From contig JALKBU010000187.1 in NCBI GenBank assembly GCA_023091735.1, positions 1 through 64,000 on the forward strand: a stretch of DNA of 64,000 nucleotides, read 5' to 3'. The notes under the pieces were generated by a model, which saw only the letters and a program-made list of their open reading frames with translations, was not told the origin of the DNA and searched no databases. Origin of the DNA: Trichomonas tenax (lineage: Eukaryota > Parabasalia > Trichomonadida > Trichomonadidae). Below, one piece after another: positions 50,227 through 59,235 of the stretch (within the stretch, counting starts at the first letter, position 1; each line of letters starts with the position of its first letter). The translations under genes were made by a program, and so were the position numbers.

Positions 50227-52602
50227 ATGGAGTCTGCATTTGATTATTCGGGGAAGACAGTCACTATCAATGGTGACGATTACGACGTCCCTGAGTTCAG
50301 CAAATGGGAGGAGAAATGCAAATGCGGTCCATTTCGTATCGCATATTTCCCATCTATAAATTCATACTTTTGCAATCAGTGGGAATTCTCCTTTTTATAT
50401 CCAGCAATCATCATATTTCTCACTACTATAACGTTTGCGTCCGGTGAATGGTCATTATACTATACAACTCACGGAATTTTGACAATTATTTTGTGTATTT
50501 TAGGCGCTTTAGTATACTTAATTTGGTGGGTTGCGTATCTGCAGTCGATGTGCAGGTCAGCTGGATACCTTCCCTGGTACTGGTACGTAGAAAAACGAGA
50601 AGAATACACATATGAGGAGCACATGGCCGGAATAATCACAGCACCTGAGCAGATGGACTTCGTACGCAACCTTGACAAACCTGAGAGATCAGTTTTGAGC
50701 CAAAAGGCGAAAAGAATCGTTTTAAGAGCTGACCACATCTGTAAGTGGATAGGAAATTGGGTTGGCTTGAAGAATTACAGGTTCTTCTTCATACAGCTGA
50801 TATGGTTCGTTATGCTCTTCATCTTTTTCTTCGTTGTTTGCGCATTCGAAATTGCCGACATGGCCAAGCACGGGTGGCACACTTATCCTCCACGCATATG
50901 CATCTTCATTGTATTCATCCCTGTTATGCTGTTCTTCATATTCTTCATGGTCGTTTTTCTTAGACACGCGAGATATCTCGTTACTAACAACACAACAGTT
51001 CACGAACTGAAATCACAACAAAGTGGCGATTACTCGAATCCGTACGATCTCGGATGCTGGCAAAATTGTATAGAAACAATGGGTCCGGCGAAATATTGTC
51101 CGATATGGTTCTTTCCTTGTCCTATTCCTCGTTCCAATGACGGATTCACTTGGAGAAGGAATGATATGGAACCAGAAGTTGAACAGCGCGATGATAAACC
51201 AGTAAATGATGTCGAATCAACACAACAAGATGGAGTTTCGTTCTACATAATGAATTCGAACTCTGAGACTGTTCCAGAGACTCCCTTCTACAATCTAAAC
51301 ACGCCAATACAGAACAAGCAAAGACGTATAATGTCGCCTGAAATCAAACCAACACGCGGAATGATTCCTGATCAAAAGAATGAAGACGACGAACTTATTA
51401 TTACAACGTTGCCTGGTGACAACGAGGAAATGATTCTCCCTGTTCAATCCATGATTACAAGGATGCCAGCTCCACCCAGACTTTCCAACGATGATACAAC
51501 GCCAAGCAACAACAAAAATGATCAAAATTCAAATACAGAAAACCAAATCAAGAAAGCAAATTCAGATGTACAATTTTCATCAACGCCAACAGCGACAAGG
51601 GATAAAATATTCGACACCCTCATCGATAAAACACTCGATGGTGAAGATGATGATGACTTTGATGCTTACACTAAAGGACAAAAAGTTGCACCAATTCCAC
51701 CAAAGAAACCAGTCAATCTCAAAATTCGCGAAACAAATAACGCAAAGTCGAATAATCCCCGAAGAAAGGCATTTTCAAGAAAAGGATCGAAAATTAATAC
51801 AATTGATGCAGCAAATGAAGATAAAGACCAAAAGGCTAAACAGGGCAGCAGCAACTCCTTGTTAAATGATGCTCCTAAACCAGGAATTCGCGACTCACAG
51901 ACATTAGGAAAGTTCCCAACAATGAATCTAAAACCAGAGAGGAAGAACTCTGAAAAACAAAGGAAAGACTCAAGAGCAGTCGATCCAAAGATTACAAAGA
52001 ATCAGTCTAAGGCTGATGTTAGACTCAACAAGCAAGTATCAAAGGTGGATATTAGAATTAACAAACAGGACTCAAAAGCAAATATTAGACTCGAACCGAA
52101 GTCAAATAGAATAGAGAGACAAGATCCGAAGGCAAATATCAAACATAATAAATCAAAAGGAATAGAGAAACAGAACTCTAAAGCAAACGTCAAATTAAAC
52201 AAATCTGAGTCCAATGCTGGTGGAATTAAACTCCAAAAGCAGGATTCAAAGGCTGGAGGTATTAAGCTTAAGAGTTCACCATCAAAGTCTGAGTTAGATG
52301 ATCCATTCTATATTCCTCCACCTCCTGGAGACTCAGTTCTTGTTCCTCATGAAGAGCCGGGGCATCACCACCATCATGAGAAACATCCAAAGATTCAAGA
52401 GCTTCCTCCTGTCAGAGGTCATCCTTCTGATGCACGCATCCTGAACTCAACAAACAAATCATCAAACACAGAAGGAAGACCAATGGGAAGGAAGAGATCT
52501 GGATCGAATAGAGAGCCAAAATCAAGCGATGCTACTTCAGTTAAATCATCAGGATCAAAGAAGAAACCATCAAGGAAGGCAAGTGATCTTTCTGGTATCT
52601 AA
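50227..52602 (+). CDS. DHHC palmitoyltransferase-like protein lacking its zinc cysteines
   Basis: A 791-residue protein with four membrane helices (about 56-75, 85-105, 188-208, 226-246). Between helices two and three, where DHHC enzymes have the Cys-rich domain, it has KPERSVLSQKAKRIVLRADH then ICKWIGNWVGLKNYRFF. The DHHC tetrad is DHIC (169-172): the nucleophilic Cys remains, the second His is Ile, and the zinc-binding CxxC and HCxxC ligands are absent. TTxxE (TTVHE, 256-260) and the NPYDLGxWxN C-terminal motif (271-280) are family features. Residues about 330-791 are a Ser/Lys/Asn-rich tail with roughly six degenerate 13-residue repeats (like NKQDSKANIRL) and a His run. Acyl-transfer activity is doubtful. 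Confidence 0.75.
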   Translation: MESAFDYSGKTVTINGDDYDVPEFSKWEEKCKCGPFRIAYFPSINSYFCNQWEFSFLYPAIIIFLTTITFASGEWSLYYTTHGILTIILCILGALVYLIWWVAYLQSMCRSAGYLPWYWYVEKREEYTYEEHMAGIITAPEQMDFVRNLDKPERSVLSQKAKRIVLRADHICKWIGNWVGLKNYRFFFIQLIWFVMLFIFFFVVCAFEIADMAKHGWHTYPPRICIFIVFIPVMLFFIFFMVVFLRHARYLVTNNTTVHELKSQQSGDYSNPYDLGCWQNCIETMGPAKYCPIWFFPCPIPRSNDGFTWRRNDMEPEVEQRDDKPVNDVESTQQDGVSFYIMNSNSETVPETPFYNLNTPIQNKQRRIMSPEIKPTRGMIPDQKNEDDELIITTLPGDNEEMILPVQSMITRMPAPPRLSNDDTTPSNNKNDQNSNTENQIKKANSDVQFSSTPTATRDKIFDTLIDKTLDGEDDDDFDAYTKGQKVAPIPPKKPVNLKIRETNNAKSNNPRRKAFSRKGSKINTIDAANEDKDQKAKQGSSNSLLNDAPKPGIRDSQTLGKFPTMNLKPERKNSEKQRKDSRAVDPKITKNQSKADVRLNKQVSKVDIRINKQDSKANIRLEPKSNRIERQDPKANIKHNKSKGIEKQNSKANVKLNKSESNAGGIKLQKQDSKAGGIKLKSSPSKSELDDPFYIPPPPGDSVLVPHEEPGHHHHHEKHPKIQELPPVRGHPSDARILNSTNKSSNTEGRPMGRKRSGSNREPKSSDATSVKSSGSKKKPSRKASDLSGI

Positions 52603-52679
52603 TATACAAGAGGGGAAAAAATATTGTTATTTAGTTAAAAAATTATTGTTTATTTTTCATGAAAAATGTCACATTTTTG

Positions 52680-52685
52680 TCACTT
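52680..52685 (+). promoter_or_regulatory. Initiator-like TCACTT
   Basis: An Inr match whose A is 39 bases before the MLH3-like ATG. It follows a second GTCACA word at 52668. Confidence 0.45.
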
Positions 52686-52720
52686 TTATGATGTGATGCG
52701 TTGATTAATTTTTTAAATTA

Positions 52721-54106
52721 ATGGCCGAATTAATTGATCATTGCGCCATTGCTGCTGAATTATTGATGAATTCTATTGACGCTGAATCCCGCAATATATG
52801 CATCACTCTTGATTTACTTCTCAATAAAATAATTTGCGTTGATGATGGAAAAGGAATTGAAGATCTGGATTTGGTGTTTCACCATGGCAATATTTCGACT
52901 GATGATGGTATTTATAAGAGAAATAAATCACATTTAAGAAGAATGATAACAATTGCAAATCTCGACATTTTTACAAAATCTTTTCAAACAAGTACTGGAA
53001 GGAAAACAATTGGAGAAAAGCAATTCATTGATCACCCATTCAATACAGGAACAACTGTTGTTCTTACAAAGATCTTCAAAAATAATCAACTCAGAATAAA
53101 TGAGTTCACAGATCCAAAAGCAAAAGTTGCTTTGATAAACAGATTCAAAAGATTCATGTGGACAATCTCATTGAGATTTCCAGATATTTCATTCGGGTTT
53201 ATGGGCTCGTGCAATAATCTGATAATTAATTTGCCAAGAGTTGATAATATGGAAAAGAGATTCATTCAAATCACTGGTGTGAAACCGGATATACTTCCAG
53301 ATAGAAAGATCATGTCACTTGTTGATCTTTCTATCAAATCATTCGAGCACTTCATCGTTAATGGATATCCTGCAAATAGAGCGATGATTGGCTACGAAGA
53401 AATCAAAAGCTCGGACAAATACATCATAGTCAAAGATGGAAAAGTTGTTGATTACATCTGGGATAGAGAAGGATTGACCATCATGCTTGAGAAAGAAGAA
53501 GAATTCTTAAGTGATTTTAATGTCAATAATGTTGGAGAAGAAGTAATTCGGAACTTAAATTATGTTTCAATTTGGAATAGAAAGTTCATTTTGGCAACAC
53601 ACAACAATGTTCTTTATGCTGTTGATCAACATGCAGCTCACGAAAGAGTTAACTTGTCAAAGCTGATGAAACTTGCTTTCATCGAAAGGCATCCTAAGCA
53701 ACTAATGAGGCCAATGGAAATCCACAAATCATTCATGCTCCCAATGAACAAGAAATCAGATGACGCTCTGAGAAAATGGGGCTGGAGAATAAATGGAACC
53801 CAAGTAGTTGCCGTTCCTTATGTTTGCGGAGTTGTTATTGATGAAATCACAGGAATGATCAACTTTGCAATTCAAGCTTCAACAGGAAATGAACCAGAAA
53901 TTCCTGATGTCATTCTTGATGCTTTAAGAACAAGAGCGTGCAAGACAGCAATCAAATTCGGAGATTTCATCGATGAAACAAGAGCCAGGGCTTTATTGTG
54001 TGATTTGGCAAACTCAGACAGACCAAATCATTGTGCACACGGAAGAACTGTTGTTGCTCCAATTTTGGATCTGGATCGTCCACTTTCAAAGTTCGAAGGA
54101 ATTTAA
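52721..54106 (+). CDS. Compact MLH3-like MutL mismatch-repair protein
   Basis: A 461-residue MutL homologue. The GHKL ATPase keeps motif I (AELLMNSIDAES, Glu13 and Asn17) and motif II (DDGKGIE, 41-47). The GFRGEAL loop that closes over ATP is replaced by NKSHLRRMITIA (68-79). The C-terminal domain has VDQHAAHERVN (301-311), typical of MLH3, RTRACKTAIKFGD (403-415) and CAHGRT (438-443), the endonuclease metal-site motifs. In the DQHAxxExxxxE box the second Glu is Ser313. The linker between the domains is very short. MLH3 partners MLH1 and acts in crossover resolution. Altered motifs leave its activity uncertain. Confidence 0.75.
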   Translation: MAELIDHCAIAAELLMNSIDAESRNICITLDLLLNKIICVDDGKGIEDLDLVFHHGNISTDDGIYKRNKSHLRRMITIANLDIFTKSFQTSTGRKTIGEKQFIDHPFNTGTTVVLTKIFKNNQLRINEFTDPKAKVALINRFKRFMWTISLRFPDISFGFMGSCNNLIINLPRVDNMEKRFIQITGVKPDILPDRKIMSLVDLSIKSFEHFIVNGYPANRAMIGYEEIKSSDKYIIVKDGKVVDYIWDREGLTIMLEKEEEFLSDFNVNNVGEEVIRNLNYVSIWNRKFILATHNNVLYAVDQHAAHERVNLSKLMKLAFIERHPKQLMRPMEIHKSFMLPMNKKSDDALRKWGWRINGTQVVAVPYVCGVVIDEITGMINFAIQASTGNEPEIPDVILDALRTRACKTAIKFGDFIDETRARALLCDLANSDRPNHCAHGRTVVAPILDLDRPLSKFEGI

Positions 54107-54133
54107 ATAAAATAAACATTACAAACATTTTTA

Positions 54134-55230
54134 TTAAAACTTGGAATAACCTTCATTTTCAGTACTCTGATACGTGTTAATTGGCGTCATCAACAAGTCT
54201 GTTGGTAGTTCTGGTGGGTTTTGGCAAGCAATTGACAAATATCCGACAATAAAGAGAATAAGAATGAAAAAAAATGCAAACAAACAAATAAACGCCAACA
54301 GCAATTCCTGTTGTAATAATTGCAGGTTTGTTTCTTGGTACTGTTGGGGATTCAGGTGGTGCAAACTTATAGATTACATCTGTTGTATTAAGAGGGAAAA
54401 TAATCGAATCAGGAAGAATGTTCCTTGGAGAAATGATGTATAAAATTCCTTTTGTTGGTTTTGTTAAGTAGAACATAACTGTGTGGTGATCATCAGCTTC
54501 GATTGGCTGTGTTATCTGATCTGTAGAAGTGTAAAATTGCAGCTCAGATCTTCCTGGACACAGCGAAATATACTGTTCTGCGCAAACTAAGCAATATTCA
54601 CCAATAACTAAAGCTGGATCATTTATGAATCAAAAATTAAGTCATAAACAAAATCTTTCGGTATATTTGCATATTCCACATCAAGTACACCGGCGTGATT
54701 ATATAAAAATGTAATGTTGTCGTTTGCAAGTTGAATAATCGGATAATTATTATGAATAAAAATGAATGAAATGTTGTTGCTAAGCCTAGCTATTCTGTTT
54801 ATCTGTGTTTCAAAGACTGCATCCATGTAATACGAAATATGTTTAATTTGAACTTCATCATCGAGCTTAGTAATCGCAGGTTGAATGACGTTGAGATCTT
54901 CTGTAACAACTTTCGAGTTTAGTATTACAAAAACAGCATTTGTAATTACAGAATTTGAATATAGATAAATTTCTTGTGGTAGCGTACAATTTATCAGGAA
55001 CTTCGTTTATGTAGTTACATTTATAGATATATCTTGCACGCATTGCCAAGAAACAAAAATTCGTATTTCATTATCTTCATCTGGCTGTAAATCGACGGCT
55101 GTACCTTTGTAAACCACTTCCTCGTAATTGTAGGGACAGACATATTGAGAAGATTCGAACAGAATGCAATATTTTTTCCAACAAATGTTAAAGAGAATCA
55201 AATACCATTACATTAATGTCAGATTTTATC
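54134..55230 (-). pseudogene. Single-pass membrane protein gene with frameshifts
   Basis: The pieces read in order on the minus strand but in changing frames. They are: CWKKYCILFESSQYVCPYNY then IFVSWQCVQDISINVTT (55.2-55.0 kb); a strand-rich piece with YNHAGVLDVEYANIPKDFVY (54.8-54.6 kb); LCPGRSELQFYTSTDQI (54.55 kb); FYLTKPTKGILYIISPRN, then SPTVPRNKPAIITTGIAVGVY leading into a membrane helix. The frame breaks at an eight-base A run near 54270, and a tail continues to SIACQNPPELPTDLLMTPIN and ENEGYSKF. At least three frameshifts are present. The architecture (beta-rich ectodomain, one helix, short tail) is that of a trichomonad surface protein. The family was not recognised. Confidence 0.6.
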
Positions 55231-55524
55231 TGAAGCATAATATCTCGAACATGTATAAACATTACATTCATTTCCATCAAAACTCAAATAATTATAAAAT
55301 ATCAAAATATATAACATATTAGTCTATAAATGTTTAATAACCTCTTCAAAGAAATACCATTTGCACTCTACAAAGGTTCATTAAACAAGTATAATTTTAA
55401 CAAATTTATTTATACAACGTATTGTTAAATGAAAAGAAAACAAGATGCTTTTATTTATGTATGCGATAACAATGCAACAATACTTTTTATGAATTGTAAA
55501 AGATTTTGATATTCTAAATTAAAT

Positions 55525-55962
55525 TTATAAATCAACAATGACGTAGAAATCACAGGCACCTGGTGTTGTGTCAACCTTCATTGATGCATATGTGATTGCC
55601 TTAACTTCTGTGCGACGGAAATCACTGTGCTTCTCCATGTCAAAGAACTCACCGTAGCCTGTTGCTGAGATCTCGAAATTCTCGAAATCGCACTTTGTAA
55701 CGTGAACACGTGTAGCAACAAAATCTTCAGCATCAAAAGCGTAAAGCCACTCATCTAAGAAATTGTAAAGAAGGTTCTGTGCATCCTTTCCCTTAACATT
55801 GATCTCGTATGTCTTTTCTTCCTTGAAATTCTCTGTTTCGAACATAACTTCGTAAAAAGACTTAGCAAGCTGCTCTAATGTAACATCAGGTTGCGGCCCC
55901 CATGCGTGGAGCTGGATATCCGCTGGATGGTCAATAAACTCCCACTTTGCTTCTGTAAACAT
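55525..55962 (-). CDS. Archease, RNA-ligase activator
   Basis: A 145-residue archease: WEFIDHPADIQLHAWG is the N-terminal family signature (xHTADxxxxAxG), and the protein ends VKAITYASMKVDTTPGACDFYVIVDL, the conserved KAxTYHxLxV...W.xxVxxDI tail with its terminal Asp. Archease activates the RtcB RNA ligase in tRNA splicing and other RNA joining, using a metal site formed by the conserved acidic residues. The usual length is 140-170. The ATG at 55962 lies eight bases behind a TCATTT initiator. Confidence 0.9.
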   Translation of the reverse strand: MFTEAKWEFIDHPADIQLHAWGPQPDVTLEQLAKSFYEVMFETENFKEEKTYEINVKGKDAQNLLYNFLDEWLYAFDAEDFVATRVHVTKCDFENFEISATGYGEFFDMEKHSDFRRTEVKAITYASMKVDTTPGACDFYVIVDL

Positions 55963-55966
55963 GAAA

Positions 55967-55972
55967 AAATGA
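55967..55972 (-). promoter_or_regulatory. Initiator TCATTT of the archease gene
   Basis: The minus strand reads TCATTTTTTC immediately before the ATG; the A is eight bases upstream of it. Confidence 0.6.
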
Positions 55973-56096
55973 TAAATAAAAATATATTTATAAAAGTGAC
56001 ATCATGGCATTATTTCCCTCTCAAAATAAATTCAATGAAATAATGGAAAAGTTGTGTTTCATTGTATGGTATTTAGACATATAATAAACTAACATT

Positions 56097-57557
56097 TTAT
56101 TTCTTCTTATTCTTCTTTTGCTTTGCAATTCTGCGAATACCATCGACAAGACCGAGTTCTTCGACAATAGCGAACATGATTGAAAAGCAAGGAACTCCAA
56201 TTGCAAACGCAAGTGTTGTATATATGACAGCTGGATGTGATGCAACAGCGTTTCTGTACATCTGCCTGAAATCGGGAAGTCCTTCGAAAATGATATCAAA
56301 GATTGACTCGGAATGCACTTCATCAGGTCTATTGCTGGATGTCAAGTCTTCTTGATTGTACACTTGTTCGCGATGCTTTGGAACGAAGTGCCCCGTATTC
56401 CATTCTTTCATCGATGTTATATTGCGTGTAATTAAAACATTTGTAATGCCAACGTATTTGTCGACAACCCAAAGCTCATAACCGACAGCAGCAAATGGCA
56501 TGAGTGAGAATTCTGTTGGTGGAGCTGTATAAGCTGGGTTAGGAATCATACGTGGTGCCCATTCGCCTTTGTATTCAGGGTTTGGTATCTGCTTCGGTTT
56601 CCACTTTCCACGGTATTGAGGATTCTTAATTAGTGCTGGTGTCCAGTTTCCGCACTTTCCGTTTGAGCAGTTTGGATTTAAGATTGTTGGTGGCTCCCAG
56701 GTACCTAATAAATCATCATCCCAGTCGGCAGGCTTCGTCGCGTTTGGATCTGGGATATACATTGTGTCATTGACGCGCCAGTCATATGGCTGATAGTCCT
56801 TTGGATCTGCGATGTATTCTGGCTGAGATTCATCCCAATCTTCTGGTTTTGTATCATTCGGGTCATTAATGATCTGCTCCGGCCAATTATCGGGTTTTTT
56901 GTCTTCTGGGTCCGGGATCTCCTTAGGTGGGTGTATTGGTGGATCGAAATCTGTCAAAATGTTGCCCGACCGAGATTCATCTCCATCAATGAGTATAGCA
57001 AATGTTCTATTTTTCCTTATAATGAGTGTATACAGGTGATTGAGCTTGTCTGTTTTTGTTTCTGGAGCATTTTTCAAATGATGCTCAATATATTCACCGG
57101 AAGTATCGGATTTATGCCTATATATTAAGTGTACTTTGTTTGTGTTAGAACATTTATCTGGGCCAAACATGATGGAGTACTTTGTCTCGTTTGTTACATT
57201 ATTCGGATGATAATTTTCAGTAGAGAACAATTTTGCATATCCACCTGAGCAATCGTGTGTGTCTTGTCTGCGAATTTCATACTGGAAAATAAAATCATCG
57301 GCAGAAATATTAATTGGATCTGGAAATTGATGAGAAATAGCGAAATATTTTGGTCCATCTTTCATAAATAGAAGCTTTTCGTCTTCAACTCCCACAGGAA
57401 ACGAGGCTCTTTCGACCCCCCACGCACCTGTATAATTAGGAGCCTTAGAAACAGTCCAATCCTTCTGCCAATTGGTGTTTCCGAACTGGTAGAAGAACTC
57501 ATAGCCGGCAGACGGCTTTTGCATGATCTCGATCATCAAAGAATATAAAACAAACAT
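56097..57557 (-). CDS. CANX: Calnexin
   Basis: A 486-residue ER lectin chaperone. The luminal lectin domain (about 20-215) has HDCSGGYAKL and YSIMFGPDKC. The P-domain (about 217-345) has several type-1 repeats (IPDPxDKKPxxW, for example DPNDTKPEDWDE) and type-2 repeats (GKWKPKQIPNPEYKGEW). A membrane helix at about 440-465 and a cytosolic tail KQKKNKKK, a dibasic ER-retention signal, separate it from calreticulin. It is expected to bind glycoproteins, although trichomonad N-glycans are simple. The signal peptide MFVLYSLMIEIM is very short, and an alternative Met lies at residue 8. No clear Inr was seen. Confidence 0.92.
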   Translation of the reverse strand: MFVLYSLMIEIMQKPSAGYEFFYQFGNTNWQKDWTVSKAPNYTGAWGVERASFPVGVEDEKLLFMKDGPKYFAISHQFPDPINISADDFIFQYEIRRQDTHDCSGGYAKLFSTENYHPNNVTNETKYSIMFGPDKCSNTNKVHLIYRHKSDTSGEYIEHHLKNAPETKTDKLNHLYTLIIRKNRTFAILIDGDESRSGNILTDFDPPIHPPKEIPDPEDKKPDNWPEQIINDPNDTKPEDWDESQPEYIADPKDYQPYDWRVNDTMYIPDPNATKPADWDDDLLGTWEPPTILNPNCSNGKCGNWTPALIKNPQYRGKWKPKQIPNPEYKGEWAPRMIPNPAYTAPPTEFSLMPFAAVGYELWVVDKYVGITNVLITRNITSMKEWNTGHFVPKHREQVYNQEDLTSSNRPDEVHSESIFDIIFEGLPDFRQMYRNAVASHPAVIYTTLAFAIGVPCFSIMFAIVEELGLVDGIRRIAKQKKNKKK

Positions 57558-57763
57558 TTATCGGAAATAATTACTACGTTTGACAAATAAATCGGCAAAA
57601 TTGACATATGGCCTTGTTTTGTCATGTAAATTATTTATATTGCAAATATCACGTATAACCTAGAAACATTTCATTAATAGTCTCCTTATTTTCTTGCTTT
57701 CTTAGCTCAGAATAAATTGCATAGTTAACTAAACTTTAGGCATATATTATTGCACTAAGAATT

Positions 57764-58928
57764 TTGACATTCTTTTGTTTCAATTATGATGATTCTTCTG
57801 ATGAATTGCCGAAAACTAAAGTTGGTTATAAATTAGAAGCTGAATTGTACAATTGTCAGCCAGTTAACAAAGCAAAGCCCGAACTGAGAGATCCAAATAT
57901 TTTGGAGTGTATCTATATTATAACCTTAATGGAAGAACCTTATCCTATCGTGTTTTTATACTCACATGATTTGCATTCAAACTCGAATGCGAGCCCTTTC
58001 CTGTATCAGGATTTGCCGTTAATGGCACCATAAATGCTCCGTACTGCTATTCCATTGCTGCCGCAGGGTCGGGCTTTAGAATAGCGATATTTGTGCCCGG
58101 AAAATATCTAATTGAGCTATGGGGAGCAAGTGGAGCGAACAATACGAACCCAACTACTGGCTATATAGGCCATGCTGGATTGGGTGAATACACTAAAGGA
58201 AAATTGTCATTGAAAACGCATGAAAGATTTGCATTTTATATTGGAACCCAAGGATGCCCCATAAATCAAGAAAAGAATACTCCAGGTACTGCTGGATATA
58301 ATGGAGGGGCTCTCGGAAATATTGATACATTTAACGGAGATAGACCATCATCAGGTTCTGGTGGTGGTTCTGATATGCGAGTTTACAAAATCCTGGCAAT
58401 TCGCCATCATTATACGAAAGAATAATGGTTGCCGGAGGTGGCGGAAGTCCTGTAGGTGGATTACATTCTGGTTTTGGAGGAAATGGAGGTGGAATAAAAG
58501 GCACAATCGGTCAATCAAGCTTCTATGGAACCTTCCATTCTGCACCTTCACAACCAGGTACGAAAATCTCAGGATACCAAATCTTCCAAGGCGAAGTAGG
58601 TGTTGCTAATGATGAAGCTGCTGGATCTGGTGGTGGAGAGTATTGGGATTGGTTTGGTGGCCAAAGCGCGATTCCATTAGGCAGTCGATATACATCTGGT
58701 GGCGGGGGCGGTAGTTCCTACATCAGAGGGTATCCAAACTGTTATGCATAGGATCGCAGTGGTAGGTCTTTATCAAATTCAATCCATCCATCAATGATAT
58801 ATTTCACTGAAACTGAAACGATATCAGGAAATACATCAATGCCATCAGCATTTGACACCAGGAAAAAAGAATACCTTGGACATGTCGGAGATGGTGCTGT
58901 TAGAATTACTATCTTAAAGATATATTGA
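57764..58928 (+). pseudogene. Glycine-rich ALK/LTK-type domain protein, frameshifted
   Basis: Three frames join into a protein with a glycine-rich domain: IELWGASGANNTNP, YIGTQGCPIN, SGSGGGSDMRVYK, then after a frameshift near 58385-58395 RIMVAGGGGSPVGG, and SGGGGGSSYIRGYPNC. This follows the Gly_rich (ALK/LTK-like) pattern seen in a family of trichomonad membrane proteins. Another frameshift lies near 57990-58030 and a TAG at 58749-58751. The final part, HVGDGAVRITIL, is the usual closing strand. No kinase domain or membrane segment follows. The front part (57764-57980) carries a Cys-rich stretch of the same family. Confidence 0.65.
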
Positions 58929-59235
58929 TTTGAAGTGCAATGAAATAGAGTGCTTCTTAAGAGCTCCTCTTAATTCATTCATAATTCTTCTTGTAATTTT
59001 CAATTCATAAATAAACATGTTTTTTATTAATATTAACTATTCTATCATCCATAGTTGTTATAAGTATGTGGACATTTTCTGAGGTATATCACGAGATAAT
59101 GTACTGAATGATTGATGAATATTTTTGACATGTAATGGGGATAATAAGGTGAATTAGCAAAAGATGATCTGACAACAATAATATAAAGTATTCAAATTCA
59201 ATTTTTGTAAACATTTTTTTGAAAAAAAAATTATA
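58929..59235. other. Intergenic with a TGACATGTAA element
   Basis: The only feature is TGACATGTAA at 59126-59135, about 110 bases upstream of the CARMIL-like gene. Confidence 0.5.
59126..59135 (+). promoter_or_regulatory. TGACATGTAA element
   Basis: An exact match after a T run and in the sense direction relative to the downstream gene. Confidence 0.4.
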
